A stretch of 64,000 nt of DNA from Thysanoteuthis rhombus (GCA_963457665.1 OY735212.1:53263338-53327337); one strand, 5' to 3'; positions 32,943-45,361 are shown, counted from the stretch's first letter. Translations and numbers: made by a program. The notes: generated by a model not told the origin, from the sequence alone.

Positions 32943-33479
32943 TGATAATAAATGAAAAAAAAAAAAATTAAAAAAATTGAAACAGGGTGCAGTCGGACTT
33001 AGTACCAACACCGAGCTTGTCGGACCTTCACTTTGATATTTTTGAGATATCCCGAAAATATCGCCAAATTCAACATAAATAATAAGAATTTGAGCAAAAG
33101 AATTCGTGACACCTCACCATAGGCCACTTTTCACAAATCCTCCTGATACATCAGTTGTAAATGAATATATGTATAACGGTCTATGAGTGCATTGTCAATG
33201 TATATGTAGGCATGTGTGTCATGTTTATTTTCGTTTCCGATGGTCAATTGTTTGGTAGGGTCGTTCTACCCCCCCACAAAAAAAAAACAACCATTGAAAT
33301 TACAGCCAACAATAACAGTTGGAAAAAAGCTAAATTTTTACAATTTAGATGAGCGAAAAAAACATTATTTTATTGTTATAATATAAGTCAACATTAGTGA
33401 TCAATAATAAAACTCAATTTGTAATACAAAAAAATATAAAGCCGATCTTACGTCCTTTTGATTCGAATCAGAAGAGAAT

Positions 33480-33500
33480 AGAGTCCAAGGTTCAATCCAG
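33480..33500 (+). mobile_element. possible tRNA-derived fragment (B box only)
   Basis: AAGGTTCAATCCAG at 33487-33500 follows a CTTTTGATTCGAATCAGAAG stem-loop, arranged as in the anticodon and T arms of a tRNA. I see no convincing A box upstream. Confidence 0.3.
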
Positions 33501-33844
33501 TATAATATGTTTCATATAGCCACTGACTGATATAAAATGAAGTATCATTGCATCAGAAATTTTATCTAAAAATATTGTCCGAAATTCAATATAATTCATT
33601 AGGTAAAAAAACAAAAGAACAAAAAAAAACCTAACATATTTTCGCGAATGATTTTGAAAAACCTTTTCAAAACTAGAAAAATCCCCCGGAAAAGAAGGTC
33701 ATGGGCTGAAAGTACAAAACATTACTTGAACCAGTTGATATTCTGTCAGCAAACTGGAGTAATTTTTTGATGAGAATGATTTTTCCCGTGTAATTTGCTC
33801 CAATTCAGCTGCATTTCAGGGATTCCGAGAAACCAAGAGACATT

Positions 33845-34010
33845 TTCGCAATGTATGTATTATGCGTAAAGACTGTACCAATGGAGCTAAAAGACTGAAA
33901 ATTTACACATCTACTCCTTATTATCCCTAGAAAAACGTTTTTGTTTTTCACCCCTCTTCGTAGATGGATTTACAATGTAAGTTTATGCTAAATTGATCTC
34001 CTAATTGATC
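33845..34010 (+). repeat. Rep-A partial copy
   Basis: The middle part only: TACCAATGGAGCTAAAAGAC, ACTCCTTATTATCCCTAG, ACAATGTAAGTTTATGC and AAATTGATCTCCTAATTG. Both ends are missing. Confidence 0.75.
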
Positions 34011-34870
34011 GTGTCATTAAAAGTGATAATTTTGAGGTCTTTTTTAAAAAATTTGAATAATTAATATAAATAAACATATTTTATGATTTATGCCATGTCA
34101 TCGCTCCTGCACCCAAAACTCCGACGGATGAACCATCTTCCTTCGATTGTGGTGACACAGGAGTACTTTCAGAATATTCTGTTCATAGATAATATTCGTT
34201 GCATACATATGTAGAAGGGAAAGTTGATTTTTGAAGAAGTTCCCTAGAATATTTTATTTGAAAAAGGTTCCCGAGTTGCTAAAATTGGAAACCAACTGCT
34301 CTACTTCCACTGATTCTGACTTTTGTTTCTTCCAGCAATTTTTTGAATTTTCATCGGGAAAGCGAGCAAATTGGCTCTGATATGGGCGATTTTGTTTTTG
34401 TGCATTTCGCGACCAATGATATGCTGAAATCATTAGCTTTTATTCTGTTCGCTGACTTGGTTTATCGGAATGATTAATTGAATGGGAACGTTTTTGTTTT
34501 GATTAATCTTTTTTTTTGAATTGGTTGATATTTTGTTTTGAATATAATCCAAAGAATAAGTCTGAGTGTAGTAGCATTTATTTTCAAAAGTAAAGTTCAA
34601 AAAAGGGTGCAAAAATTAAACGATTTGTCGGGGGTGCAATCGGACCTTGCACCGCTCCTGGCATTATTAACGATTTTAATAAAATGTATTGCAAACATTT
34701 TACTCTAGAAATGCACTAAAAATCAGGGAATCTCTTCACCCTCCTCTGCTCTAGACTGTTTTTTGGAGATTGATTTTGAAGAGATCGCTTTCAAGGGAAA
34801 AGACGTTTAAGTGATCCCCTGCATGCGTAGCTGTATTCCTTTTTAAAGAAATACCACAAGATTTTACGTG
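34010..34870. other. no recognised gene
   Basis: AT-rich. A GGGTGCAATCGGACCTTGCA string near 34630 resembles GGGTGCAGTCGGACTTAGTA near 32985, so a small unnamed repeat may be present at both places. Confidence 0.35.
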
Positions 34871-34872
34871 AC

Positions 34873-34940
34873 ATCGGTGGCGTTCCAAGGGTTGGTGATA
34901 ACCGGGTGGTAACTAAGGGTGACACTCCCATTTCCAGAAT
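34873..34940 (+). mobile_element. hAT-like terminal fragment
   Basis: CGGTGGCGTTCCAAGGGTTG followed by ACCGGGTGGTAA and AGGGTGACACTCCCA has the CAGTGGCGT start and GTGTCACCC-type interior common to a group of non-autonomous hAT elements. The other end was not found. Confidence 0.45.
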
Positions 34941-35800
34941 TGGCCTCCTGCACAGGATATTTTTCGTGTATGCTCCAATCTAGTAAAATTTCTTTCCAGG
35001 AGGTTTAAATGTTAAATGACAAGAGATCATACTTACGATAAGTAGAATTTAAAAATTTTTTTTCGAATACGTTACTTTACTGTAAAAAAAACACAGATAT
35101 ATTCATTCCTATTTCTCAAATTCAAAACTATTTCTCCCAGAGCCCTATTTTTTGCTTTTCATTGCACAACGTAAATTGTCCCACTAATGCTGAAGATGTT
35201 AAAAATGAGAAAAGTGTTTAATTAGCACGGGGTATTGAAAGATACAAAATTCTATCGATAAGTTTTCTGAGTACCTCAATAGATACCAAGACGGAACTTT
35301 TTTGGTACCTTTTTGGTACCTGTTAACCATTGAATTACTATGAATTATTGGGTTCTGTGCAAACTTTCTGGTAAAAACAGCAAGGATGAGATATTTACCC
35401 CATATAAAACACTAAACTTGCGAACTTGAATCCATGTTCACAAATTTTAGGAGCGGTTACGTGAAAAATTAAACTCTCATCGCCAAACTAAAATCACCAT
35501 TTCTCGCCTCCAGTTACAACAGAATACGAAGAAAAACAGTTTTCCAGTAAGACTTAAGCATTGCAAAAGAACACTCAGTTTTGGATTTGATGTTATTTCC
35601 GAAAAACCATTGACTAATGATAATTGTCTTTGTATATTATGAAGTACCATATTTTTTGTGGTACACATATAGTAAACCCTCGTTATAACGAAGCAGATGA
35701 TGTTAATAAATAAATATTTGTTGTTTGTCTGTGGACACCCATGCACGTGGCTAGAATGTGTTGGTTCAGCTGTCAGGGTAGCATTTAGCCAGACCCCGTG
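34940..35800. other. no recognised gene
   Basis: A short duplication TTTTTGGTACC occurs at 35298-35320. The 89-codon minus frame at 35477-35746 has no known domain. Confidence 0.4.
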
Positions 35801-35808
35801 CTGTGTTC

Positions 35809-36224
35809 GAAACCCTCAACCAAAACTGTCAACATATGTTTCTACCGTCTTCAAGTAGGTCCGGTTGGCAATCTATGTTTTATGTATGTATCATGCGTAC
35901 AGACCGCAATGGAGCTAAAGGAGTGAAAATTTACATTTTTACTCCTTATTATGTCTAAAAAACGTTTTTTTTTACGCTTCCCCCTAAATGGATTTGCAAT
36001 TTGAGTTTACGCTTAATTGATTCCCAGTTTATGTCCGGCAGCAGTCACGCTCAATTGTCTGAAAATTCAGACTTTTTAGGGATCACTGTTCAACAAAACG
36101 GGAGAGAAGTAACTTATTCATCGATCATCCCTTTTCCGAATTTTTTAATTGATCACCCCAGAAAGGCATGCTGCCAAAAGACATTGTTCATGCAACAGTC
36201 ACTATTGAGTGACTAACCAGACCC
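35809..36224 (+). repeat. Rep-A repeat, full length
   Basis: It runs from GAAACCCTCAACCAAAACTG to TTGAGTGACTAACCAGACCC. It includes CAATGGAGCTAAAGGAGTGA, TTTACTCCTTATTATGTC, GCATGCTGCCAAAAGACAT and every intermediate block, making it one of the best copies for a consensus. The 71-codon frame here is repeat translation. Confidence 0.9.
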
Positions 36225-36329
36225 GTTCATAATCTATTCACGCAATTGTTGATAAACCGTTAATCGCCCGTTGCCAAGCACAAATGAGTCATAGTCCAGA
36301 AGGAAAGGAGAATTGGCTCATCGGATCAT

Positions 36330-36650
36330 TGACATCTGTTAGTGTATTTCATTTTAGAGTCCTGTTTCAATTGCCTTCGCTCACAGAAACCGAGTGAAGG
36401 CCGGCGATAACACTTATTATACTTATAGACGTATATGTGACATAATTGACTTTGCTTATTGTCAAAGTTAGAATTGATTTTATTTCCTCCCGGTAACAAG
36501 AACAATCTTCAACAAATTTAGAGGCGTGAACTCTTCACTGTTTGTCTATACGGTCACGTTCAACCAAGCAGATATTTGGAATCACTACCAAGTGATTGCT
36601 GGGCGGCTGTCTTACCAACTGAGCCAAACAGGCAGGTCTTATATATTTAG
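36330..36650 (-). mobile_element. tRNA-derived SINE (family 4)
   Basis: On the minus strand the head reads TTTGGCTCAGTTGGTAAGAC (A box, complement of about 36610-36628), followed by a weak B-box-like GTAGTGATTCC. The body downstream includes a 10-bp-stem hairpin (GCCTTCGCTC at 36373-36382 with GAGTGAAGGC at 36392-36401). The A box is convincing and the B box is decayed. Confidence 0.6.
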
Positions 36651-36659
36651 GAATTTATT

Positions 36660-37320
36660 TATTCGATATAAAAGTTGCAGTTATCATTTTCAGTTGGAAT
36701 AAAAGTAGGAGTGGAGTTGGGCCCTACAACAGCCAGGCTTGTTATTAGTGAATTTCATCAATTTTTGACTAGTTTTCTTTCATTTCGATTGGCGCTTTTC
36801 AATGCACTGTCCATTTCTTAAAATTTTACTGCTGTCACGTGAACGGTGTGGATCAGAAACGAAGAAGTGGTAACCAATTTGATTTGAAAGATTGGATGAA
36901 GAAGAAATTCGAACTTGCTGATGGGTGATGATGGCCAAATTGGTAATGCATCATCCATGTTAGATGAGCTCACAAGGGTGCAAGATTATTTTTTGTATCC
37001 TTTTATCGCAACGACTGATCTTTTTACTTTTTCCGACTTTTAAGTGAGTAGCAGGGAACGGAAATGAGGATGTAGCTTCCGATAAGATTTTAACTCACTT
37101 CAGTATTCTCGAGAACCTGTCTGACATGGAGGGTGCCTTACCAATTTGGTCATGGAAATCCAGCAGCTTGCAAAATTCAGATTGAATCATATAGCTCCAT
37201 CTTTCTTTATCCAAATTTTCAAATCTTGTCAGAGGCTACTTCATTTTCAGATCCATGTTGCTTATATAACGGCCATTGAATGTGAAATGACTGGAGCGTT
37301 ACGATAAAAATCAACAAAAG
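36660..37320. other. no recognised gene
   Basis: Mixed composition with short frames only. Confidence 0.4.
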
Positions 37321-37702
37321 ACAGGTCTGATCAGTCACTCAATAGACACCGTCATGTGAACAACTTCTTTTGGCAGCATGTCGTGTTCGATCTGATCAAC
37401 TGAGAAATTGGAAAAAGAAGTGATCAATGAATAAGCTACTTATCTCGTCTTTTGTTGGGCAATGATCAGAATTAAAACAAAAACAAAAGACAAGCGTGAA
37501 CACTACCAGACACAAACTAAGGGACCAATTTAGCAAAAGCTCACATCGAAAATTGAACCCCAACTGAAACCTATGAGGGGTTAAAAAAAAAAACAACCCA
37601 AAACATTTTTTTTGAAGATGTGAGGAGTACATGGTCAAATTTTCACCCCTTTAGCTCCATCGGTACGACCTGCACACGAGATATATATGTACATAGCCAG
37701 CA
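37321..37702 (-). repeat. Rep-A repeat, near full length
   Basis: In minus orientation: ACAGGTCTGATCAGTCACTC, GGCAGCATGTCGTGTT, GTCTTTTGTTGGGCAATGAT, ACACAAACTAAGGGACCAAT and CCCTTTAGCTCCATCGGTAC. The last block resembles a pol III A box (TAGCTCNNTNGG). The next repeat begins right after it. Confidence 0.87.
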
Positions 37703-37704
37703 AT

Positions 37705-38725
37705 ACCAAATACCGATACTGACACTTGCCTGCCGAATGGGCCACTGATGGTGGGTGTCAAAGACCGAGTGCGCCGGTGCAATGCGTTAGCCAATGAGGT
37801 TTTACTGAGGCTATGCATTGCTACGCGCATTGGCATCCTTCGGGTTCTCTTTCTATTACTCAGCCTAGCTGCAGGGGATCCGTTGCCCCGGGGTAGCACT
37901 GCTCCCTTGCACTTAACAGAGCAGGTCGGGACTTGTCCTGACGCTTTCGTGGCGGAGGTTGCTTTGGTTGCTTAGCAAACCTAAGTCGCGTCGGCTGGAG
38001 CCATTTTTTGATGGGTGTCTCCTTTTCCCCCCACGTAAGGCCCCGACCTTGTGTCACATCTGGTGGGAGAGTAAACAAATGGGGCCCCCATTTGTCTGGC
38101 CTTTTCGGCATGGATTAAAGTGTAGTATCTGTTTCCGACAGAGCCCAAGGCGCCGATATTGACGCTTGCCTGATTAATGGGCCGGAGATAGTGTGTGTCA
38201 AAGATCGAGTGCGTTAGTGCAATGCGTCAGTCAATGAGGTTATACTAAGGCTGCGCATTGCTACACACATCGGGAGCCTTGGGATTCGTCCTTGGGCTCT
38301 CCCACCATTACTTGGCCAAGCTGCAGGTGATCTGTTGCCACAGGGCAGCACTGTCCCATTGCTCTTAAAGGGACAGGTCGGGCTCGTCCTGACGCTTTCG
38401 TGACTGCGGTTGTTTTAGCAACCACGGTTGCTTAGCAACCAAAGTCATGTCGGCTGGAGCTATTTTTGATGTGTGTCTCCTATTTTCCCAACGTAAAGCC
38501 CTGACCTTGTGTTGCATTTTGCTCTGGTAGGAGATTAATAAGTACATGCACTTGAAGTGATAGGTCGGGCTCGTCCTGACGCTTTCGTGACTGTGGTTGC
38601 CTTTGCAACCACGGTTGTTTAGCAACCAGAGTCGCGTCGACTGGAGCTACTTTTGATAGGTGTCTTTTATTTTCCCCCACGGAAAACCCTGACCTTGTGT
38701 CGCATTTTGCTCCAGTGGGAGAGTG
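37705..38725 (+). repeat. GC-rich tandem repeat, ~450-bp unit, about 2.4 copies
   Basis: Unit 1 starts near 37705 and unit 2 near 38157 (ACGCTTGCCTGATTAATGGG), a 450-bp period. From 38561 the last ~165 bp of the unit is repeated again (AGGTCGGGCTCGTCCTGACG). The block is much richer in G, C and CpG than anything around it. It contains GCCAATGAGG (CCAAT-type), TGACGCTTTCGTGACTG and several GTTGC...GCAAC palindromes. Frames on both strands (82-93 codons) are mutually overlapping repeat translations with no known domain. I cannot name the family. Confidence 0.8.
38408..38440. promoter_or_regulatory. paired X-box-like palindromes in unit 2
   Basis: GTTGTTTTAGCAAC at 38409-38422 and GTTGCTTAGCAAC at 38427-38439 both fit the RFX X-box pattern RYYNYY-N(1-3)-RRNRAC, the second with a 1-base spacer. 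A nearly identical site, GTTGTTTAGCAAC, is at about 38614-38626 in the partial unit. Unit 1 has a broken form (TTGCTTAGCAAAC). Binding by RFX proteins is inferred from the motif only. Confidence 0.45.
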
Positions 38726-38734
38726 AATAAATAG

Positions 38735-38868
<134 letters not shown>

Positions 38869-39192
38869 GGAACTAATACTACACATAGCTCTACACCTTA
38901 TTATCATTGATATCATACAAACACACAAGCAGTTCTTTGCTTAAACACATACATATATACACGCATATATATTGATAGGTAAAAAATAGGTTGGTGTATA
39001 CGAAGAGACCGAAACGGGCAATTATCATAGATATGTAGTTTGCAAATAGAGTACTTGTGTATAAGAGTATCGATGAATGTATATGATATATTCATATCTG
39101 CATATCAAGTGTTATATTACAATTAATTCTGTGTATAACCATAATTATTTTGTTGCTCGCACGTATATCGGTTAACATGAAATGATAACAAG

Positions 39193-39272
<80 letters not shown>
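39193..39272. repeat. (TA)n microsatellite
   Basis: About 40 uninterrupted TA units. Confidence 0.97.
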
Positions 39273-39275
<3 letters not shown>

Positions 39276-39279
39276 CCCT

Positions 39280-40660
39280 CATATCATGTACACAGATGAA
39301 GTGTTCTGCTTATGTTAACTCAAACTAATGATATATTTTTCTTTTTTTCCTGTGAACGAGTTTGAAAATTTCTGTAACCCTTCAAAAACACACAACCGTT
39401 TCACGAATGCACATTTATCTACAATTAAAATCTTACCGAAACAATAATTTCCTTTTTACTCTCTTCATTTACCTTGAGAAATTCTGGAAATATGGACGAA
39501 ACGTCGGAATAAAATATTTCATTTATTCCAACAAGACTTCCAATATTATCATTCATTTTTCATCCTGTTGGATTAACCATAATCCAAACCAAAATTTAAT
39601 AATTTCTCAACTACTGTTTATATTATGAGATACTCAAAGAGGCATAATAAAATTTTGTGTAAATAAATTCCGTTTTTTAAACAAATTCGACCAAGATTTC
39701 AGTTGCTTTTGTTCATGACACAGTTACTAGAAGTCAATGATTACCAAGGTGAAATGTCCTTGGTATGTACATAATTCGGTCATCTTGAAAGAATTCATGT
39801 TCATTGTTATTGAGAATGGGTATCTAATTGTATCTCTCTTGTCCTGTCCCCCTATCTAAAAGTAGAGCGTTCTTATGAAAAATATATTTCGTAAGCCGAT
39901 AGAGCGTAAAGTGAAGAAGCAATTACCATTGATTTGAAATATTTTTGAACGTTCCTGAACGCAAAAATGATGATGGTATGTTAGGTTCAGTCATCAGAGG
40001 TTGAGACGTGGAAGGTGGAGCAGAAAGTTTGGGAGAGAGGAACAGAGGAAGAAGGTGCGCACTGCCTTTGTAACGGCATGCTGCAAAACAACGCTGTGCG
40101 CTATTTTCAGTCTTTACTGCTCGTCCTTTTTCGTAAAAGCGGAAAATTGGCGTAAAGCGAACTCTCGAAAAGTGGGCTATAATTGTATATTGTAAGTTTG
40201 GACGCCTGGCCATAGAGTGGTAGTAAATTAGTCACGTAGACAATCTCTATCGCAGTGAGTTTGATCTTCATGAACAATTCACAATAGAAGCTTTGTGCAA
40301 GATTAAGCATCGCCGTACGATAGTGGTTAGCAAATAAATATTACAGGACAGAACGTTTGCTGTGTCAATTTTTCTATAGAGGGATGGGCTTTATGCGGCA
40401 TTATCACCGGTCGATTCTCCAACTCAGAAAAAAAAAGTTTTATCTCTTCAATTGCGTCATTCAAACAAGCCAATTACTCATCAGTTTGCCCAGTCTCCTG
40501 CTATTCATGATAAAGAATTCTCTTTGAATTCCTAGGAAGACTTTTCTCATCAATAGATTCTACTTGGGTTGTGATGTTGAAGGCTCTTCTGCATTTAGTC
40601 ACGATTTTCATTGTCAATGACTATCTTTATCTTTCTGTGTGTCAAAAAAGAGAAAAAGGC
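39280..40660. other. no recognised gene
   Basis: Frames of 88-96 codons occur here (39362-39628 plus, 39923-40213 minus) but carry no known domain. A possible decayed tRNA-like head (CATAGAGTGGTAGTAA then GAGTTTGATCTTC) lies at about 40212-40270. I could not support a call. Confidence 0.35.
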
Positions 40661-40667
40661 AGATGAG

Positions 40668-41082
40668 GTAAGTCACTCGATAGAATCCATCACGTGACCG
40701 ACGTCTTCCAACAAAATGTTGTGGGAGGGTGATGAATAGAAAATTGGTGATCTATGAATATGCTACTTTTGTCACCTTTTGTTGGACAGTGTTCACTAAA
40801 AATCTGAATTTTCAAAAACAAGCGTTATTGCTACCCATCTCAAACTAAGGGACCGCCCTGCTAATTTAACCAACCTCTAAAAATCTACTTAGCACAGGGT
40901 GGGGTGGGGGAAAGGACCTACAAAATCATTTTTGCTAAACCCAATAAAGACTAAATATTGAAATTCAGTCCTCTTGCGCCATTGATGCAGTCTATACATG
41001 TGATAAATAGCCTACCAGTCAGATCAACTTAAAAACTGAAGAAATTGATGTTGACAGATTTTGTTGACGGTCCCTAACCAGT
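40668..41082 (-). repeat. Rep-A repeat, near full length
   Basis: In minus orientation: GTAAGTCACTCGATAGAATC, AAATGTTGTGGGAGGGTGAT, CCTTTTGTTGGACAGTGTTC, TCTCAAACTAAGGGACC and AACTGAAGAAATTGATGTTG. The terminal TGTTGACGG block is present. Confidence 0.85.
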
Positions 41083-41589
41083 CTTTAAACGCTGACACTG
41101 ACCGATGTTTGTTAACGCGATGTTTGCTAATGTGAAACTCATTTTCTAAGATTCTGAATTTTCTCATGGCTGGTAAACGACCAACTACAGTTGAGTGATT
41201 GCACAAGTAATAAAGAACTAATTTAATTTCAAAGACACTTCTAATATTCCCCTTACACTGTGAGAGCACTGAAACCTAGAAACCTTTGTATCAACCAAAT
41301 AGAATACTTTCATTGAAACTTGCTGCATTTCAGTGTAAAGTGCAATTGTAATGAATGAGTTTGTATGAGTGGAAGGTATATGTACGCATACACTGTGTGG
41401 TCAGATATCAGCGTTCTTTTTTTTCTTTTCTTCTTTTTTCTTCTTCAATTTAACATTTAGTTTTTTAGTTGGAAAATTTCGAACGTTCAAGAGTTGTCCA
41501 ATCGGACATGGAACACATTCTCTCAATCTTCCGAAGGTATTTTTCGAAAGTTAGACTAGCGAAATAATGGAATTAAAATAGATGATGAA

Positions 41590-42315
41590 TACCCAAGTAA
41601 CCTAAGATATACATTCAAGGTCGTCCTCTTCACCGAGGACCTCGAACTCCAGATAATGTTAAACAAACGTTGGTCTTCACATGATCGTCAGTAAAACCAA
41701 TCTCATGTGCAAGAAATACTTTGAGGACAAAAACACAAAATCAAAATCGGAAACGCTGAGTTAAAGAAAGTATACCTCTACATCTACTTGAGACAACGAA
41801 TCTCCTTGAAATCCACAAAAGATGAAGAAATCAAGCGAAGAATCACCTTAGTTGGCAAGCTTTCGGCAGAGGAAGCTCTACCTTCAAGAAAATTAGCTTT
41901 CGAAAAGTAGGGTCCACAACAAATGCATCATCCTGATAGTCACATACGAAGCTGAAACATGAAACCTAACCAAAAGCTTGGCCCTAAAACTTAGAACCAT
42001 GCAATGTGCACAGGGGAGAAACATTCTCAACATCATATGGAGAGATCACAAGACAGCACGTTATAGAAGGAAACAGATAGAGGTCAGAGACACCATAGAG
42101 AGGAAACTATTTGAAAACGCAAATGGCAATGGACAGGGCATGTAGCAGGTATGTCAGGCATCATGTTGCATAAAATGAATCTCCAGAAATCTTATGCGAA
42201 AATAGGTCAGACAAAAATTAGGATGGCATGAGTTTAAATGATCGAGAGGTCCACCAATTCTGAGGGCAGGTCAGTGTCCAACGACGGACGTTAAATGGCT
42301 GATGATGATGATGAA
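41590..42315 (+). pseudogene. RTE-type LINE remnant with 3' end
   Basis: The segment is colinear with the 19.46-20.01-kb remnant: CTACATCTACTTGAGACAAC, GAAATCAAGCGAAGAATCAC, TGGCAAGCTTTCGGCAGAGG, CATGCAATGTGCACAGGGGA and AATGGCAATGGACAGGGCAT. It continues further 3' to TGTCCAACGACGGACGTTAA and ends with a GATGATGATGATGAA short-repeat tail. Such a (TGA)n-like tail is typical of RTE elements. Multiple frameshifts leave no frame above the length cutoff. Confidence 0.85.
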
Positions 42316-42639
42316 TACATTTACCCCAATTACTCCTTACGGCCACGGGAGGATCGAGAGAAAAATAGAGAAGCCAGAACGCTATTAAAATCACGGATTG
42401 TCCGTCTATAAATGTGTCTACGTGGTTTATTGACAAACTGAGAAACACAGTTTAGCGATCAAGTCACTCCAATACACAACTTCCATCGAGACTCAGTTTG
42501 GGGTCACAATGAAATCAATAGACATGCCACGCGTCATGATAAAAATTTGAAAGCAAAATAGATTTATTAAGAACACAGACAAGAGCCAGAGCAAGGGATT
42601 CATATGGCCAAGACGGAACTTGAATTCGATTCAAGGGTT

Positions 42640-42777
42640 CCATACAACCTAAGCGAGACTTAAAATCTGAACCCTCGCTTGTATTCTAGCGAAGATTTTT
42701 TTTTCAGTTTGGGATGCCCCCCTTGAATCTTTGCACCCAAGACAACCGCTAAGGTGCGCTTAATGGACCGGCCCTGA
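42640..42777 (-). mobile_element. hAT-like terminal fragment
   Basis: The minus strand starts CAGGGCCGGTCCATTAAGCG and continues CACCTTAGCGGTTGTCTTGG. The CAGGGCCGG start and the GGGTGCAAAG...GGGGGCATCC interior are characteristic of a common hAT end. No partner end or duplication was found. Confidence 0.5.
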
Positions 42778-42875
42778 ATACAGGATCATTGGAAAGGTGT
42801 TTTCTTCGTGTGTGCAGACGGACTGATACCAGTACGGATGAATAAAAAGAAGAGATTCTTGATCCAGTCTATTCC

Positions 42876-42881
<6 letters not shown>

Positions 42882-42940
<59 letters not shown>
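42882..42940. repeat. (TA)n microsatellite
   Basis: About 29 uninterrupted TA units. Confidence 0.97.
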
Positions 42941-42943
<3 letters not shown>

Positions 42944-42944
42944 T

Positions 42945-43560
42945 CTAGAAAGCATTACAGCTTTAAACACTAAACATTGAACAACTTTTTCAAATTTTTC
43001 GTGTCATTTACTTCCCAATATCTGTTATTGTAATTTATGTCAATCTCTTTGATTTTAATATAGAGCTAATAACATACATGTAGTTTGCTATTTTATATCG
43101 GGCATTATCATAATGTATGTGGTTCTTATTTTATACCGCAGATCATTTAATTTTTCGAAACACGGCTTACTTATGTAGATTACCCCCAAAACGTATTTAA
43201 CGACGAGATATCAGTAAGTATAGCAACAGACGTGACTTGCTGTTTGTATCACTTCTATTTAGTGTTCACCCATTTGAATATTGAATCTGTTGTGTGAGTT
43301 TTCATCGCTAACTGTATGCAAACTAACTTATGATATCATCTTTAAGAATACTAATTACGCAGAAAAACTTCTTTCAGTTGATTCTCTACCAACAACGGAC
43401 ATAGCAGCCGTTTTGCTGCCCCTGCCGGGGCAGTTAAGTAATCATTGGAGAGTGAATAGCCCATGTACTCAGTTGACCAATGGTCAGTGAGTAGGGGGTG
43501 TTCCTGTTCACTGATTCAGCCATCTTGGCTGATAACTGTTAGGCTACCACACATTTTCTT
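42945..43560. other. no recognised gene
   Basis: Two overlapping plus-strand frames (43281-43490 and 43463-43807) show no domain; the second runs into a microsatellite. A short GC-richer patch with GCCCCTGCCGGGGCAG, itself palindromic, lies at 43418-43433. Confidence 0.4.
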
Positions 43561-43615
43561 TTCTTCTCCTTTCTGGCTTTGTCTCCCTGTCTCTTTCGTA
43601 GTGTATCTGTGTCCG

Positions 43616-43740
<125 letters not shown>

Positions 43741-44224
43741 CATAGAATCTCAACTAATGCCAAGTGGTTATCTGGAAATATGTCGTTCGTTCAAGAAACC
43801 GATTTAGGAAGGCGTGAAAACTAAATGAGACAGGAGGAAAATTAACATGAATAAAAAAAAAACAAAAAAAAAACGACCTAGTCGATGAGTAGGTAAATGG
43901 ATATGTGTATGTGAGAGTATGAAACAGAGGCAGCAAAAAAAAAAAAATGAGCGGACACTAGAAAACCAACTATGTTAGTTCGTCTATACTTGATAGATGT
44001 GTTCATAACAAGAATAATACAAGTTGAAGAAAATGAACACTTAACAGGGATTTGTTTAACGAAGTCTTTTTGTGAGACCAGAGAAAGCAAGATGCAGTTT
44101 ACAATAACCCCTACTCAGAGTGTTTTCTTTTCATGATTGATTCTGTCTGATCCCCTACCAACACGTCCTTCTCGCCCAAATTCTGCCCCAGACCTCCCCC
44201 TACACCTGACGATTTCCTCAGTTT

Positions 44225-44300
44225 GTATTACCGGTCTGTCAATCACAGGGCCTTGAACCCCGACCGGGATTATACTGCTATTGCTAAGTAGTGAAATGAG
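44225..44300 (-). mobile_element. possible tRNA-derived SINE head
   Basis: On the minus strand GGGGTTCAAGG (complement of 44251-44261) sits as a B box in TCGGGGTTCAAGGCCCTGTG. The upstream TTAGCAATAGCAGTATAAT could be a diverged A box. Confidence 0.4.
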
Positions 44301-44359
44301 TTAATGTAGTTTATCATCTGGAGTGTAGCGATGGTCAGCTAACAAGTTCCACAAGATCA

Positions 44360-44545
44360 TTCCCTAGTTAAGTTCAGTGATGGAAATTCGTTTTGGAAAC
44401 TAGGTGTACGGTGATGCAGAATTTTGGGAACTTGGTATGCAGTAATGTCTCCGTTAATAAACATTGAATATACACGAGAACTCAAAATTGAGAAGTAAGA
44501 ATGTGTCATATCCCCACCACCATTTGATTGTCGAATATAAGCTCA
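44360..44545 (+). repeat. two-copy repeat shared with 50.17 kb
   Basis: CAGTGATGGAAATTCG, then GAAACTAG, then AAATTGAGAAGTAAGAATG and CCCCACCACCATTTG align in order with 50175-50335 (CAGTGATGGAAATGGG, GGGAACTAAAG, AAATTGAGAAGTAAGTAATG, CCCCCCATTTCC). The family is not identified. Confidence 0.65.
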
Positions 44546-45004
44546 GTCAATATCTCTGGAAGCCTCGTAGTAACGCAATGGTGAACAAGTTCGTTTCGCA
44601 AACCATTACTGCTGTAGTTAACTAGAGGATTGGTGTAACGTAATGGTCCTATCTTTATTCTTGCACATCTGTGGCCTTATTAGCTTAGCTTAGTAGTAAA
44701 TAAAGATAAATGAATTTCACACGTGATAATAAGAAAAAATGAGTAGCCATGAACTGCTCTAAATGCCAAGAGGCTTTCGTTGAATTTGAACCAGAAATCT
44801 CACGTGGAAAGATAGAGTAGATGTTCTGAATGTAACCCAGTATTCCATAAAAGAAGATAAATTCTATTCCTGAAGGTATGAAACCATTCAAATCTATTGT
44901 GTTGGTTGCATTTTAATTCGCATAATGATATATTTTTAGATTGTTTAGACCACAGAATAAAATTTCTTTTATGTAAACATAACAGTTTCTTTACTAATAT
45001 ATGT

Positions 45005-45027
45005 ATATATATATATATATATATATC
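45005..45027. repeat. (TA)n microsatellite
   Basis: A short TA run of about 11 units. Confidence 0.9.
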
Positions 45028-45074
45028 CTTTCCTTCAAGACCTTGCTCTTTTCCCATAATTTTTTGCGTATGAC

Positions 45075-45312
45075 CCATTCTTCCACAAAATATCATAGAT
45101 ATCCATTGAGAATTTCTGGAAATATCGTGTGGATAGTCCATAGCGTGAACGTAAGGAAAAAAAAGAAGAAAAATATCTCTCAATCAAAAAGAAATCCTGT
45201 ATCCGCCCCCAAATTTTAACCGAACTTTCTAATCCAACTGCCCACCATTCCACCAAAATTAATTGAAATTTGTCGAGGACTTTCGGAGTCATTGTGTGGA
45301 CAGACAGATGAT
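45075..45312 (+). repeat. GGAGATATTGTGTGGACA-type repeat copy
   Basis: GAGAATTTCTGGAAATATCG and GTGTGGATAGTCC lie upstream, and AAATATCTCTCAATCAAAAA, CCAAATTTTAACCGAACTTT, AATTGAAATTTGTCGAGGAC and CATTGTGTGGACAGACAG lie downstream. The order matches the two units at 14.1-14.6 kb. Frames on both strands here reflect the repeat. Confidence 0.7.
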
Positions 45313-45361
45313 TCATTAGAAAAAAGAATTACCAAGAAAAAATATGAAAAGTTTTTTGGCA

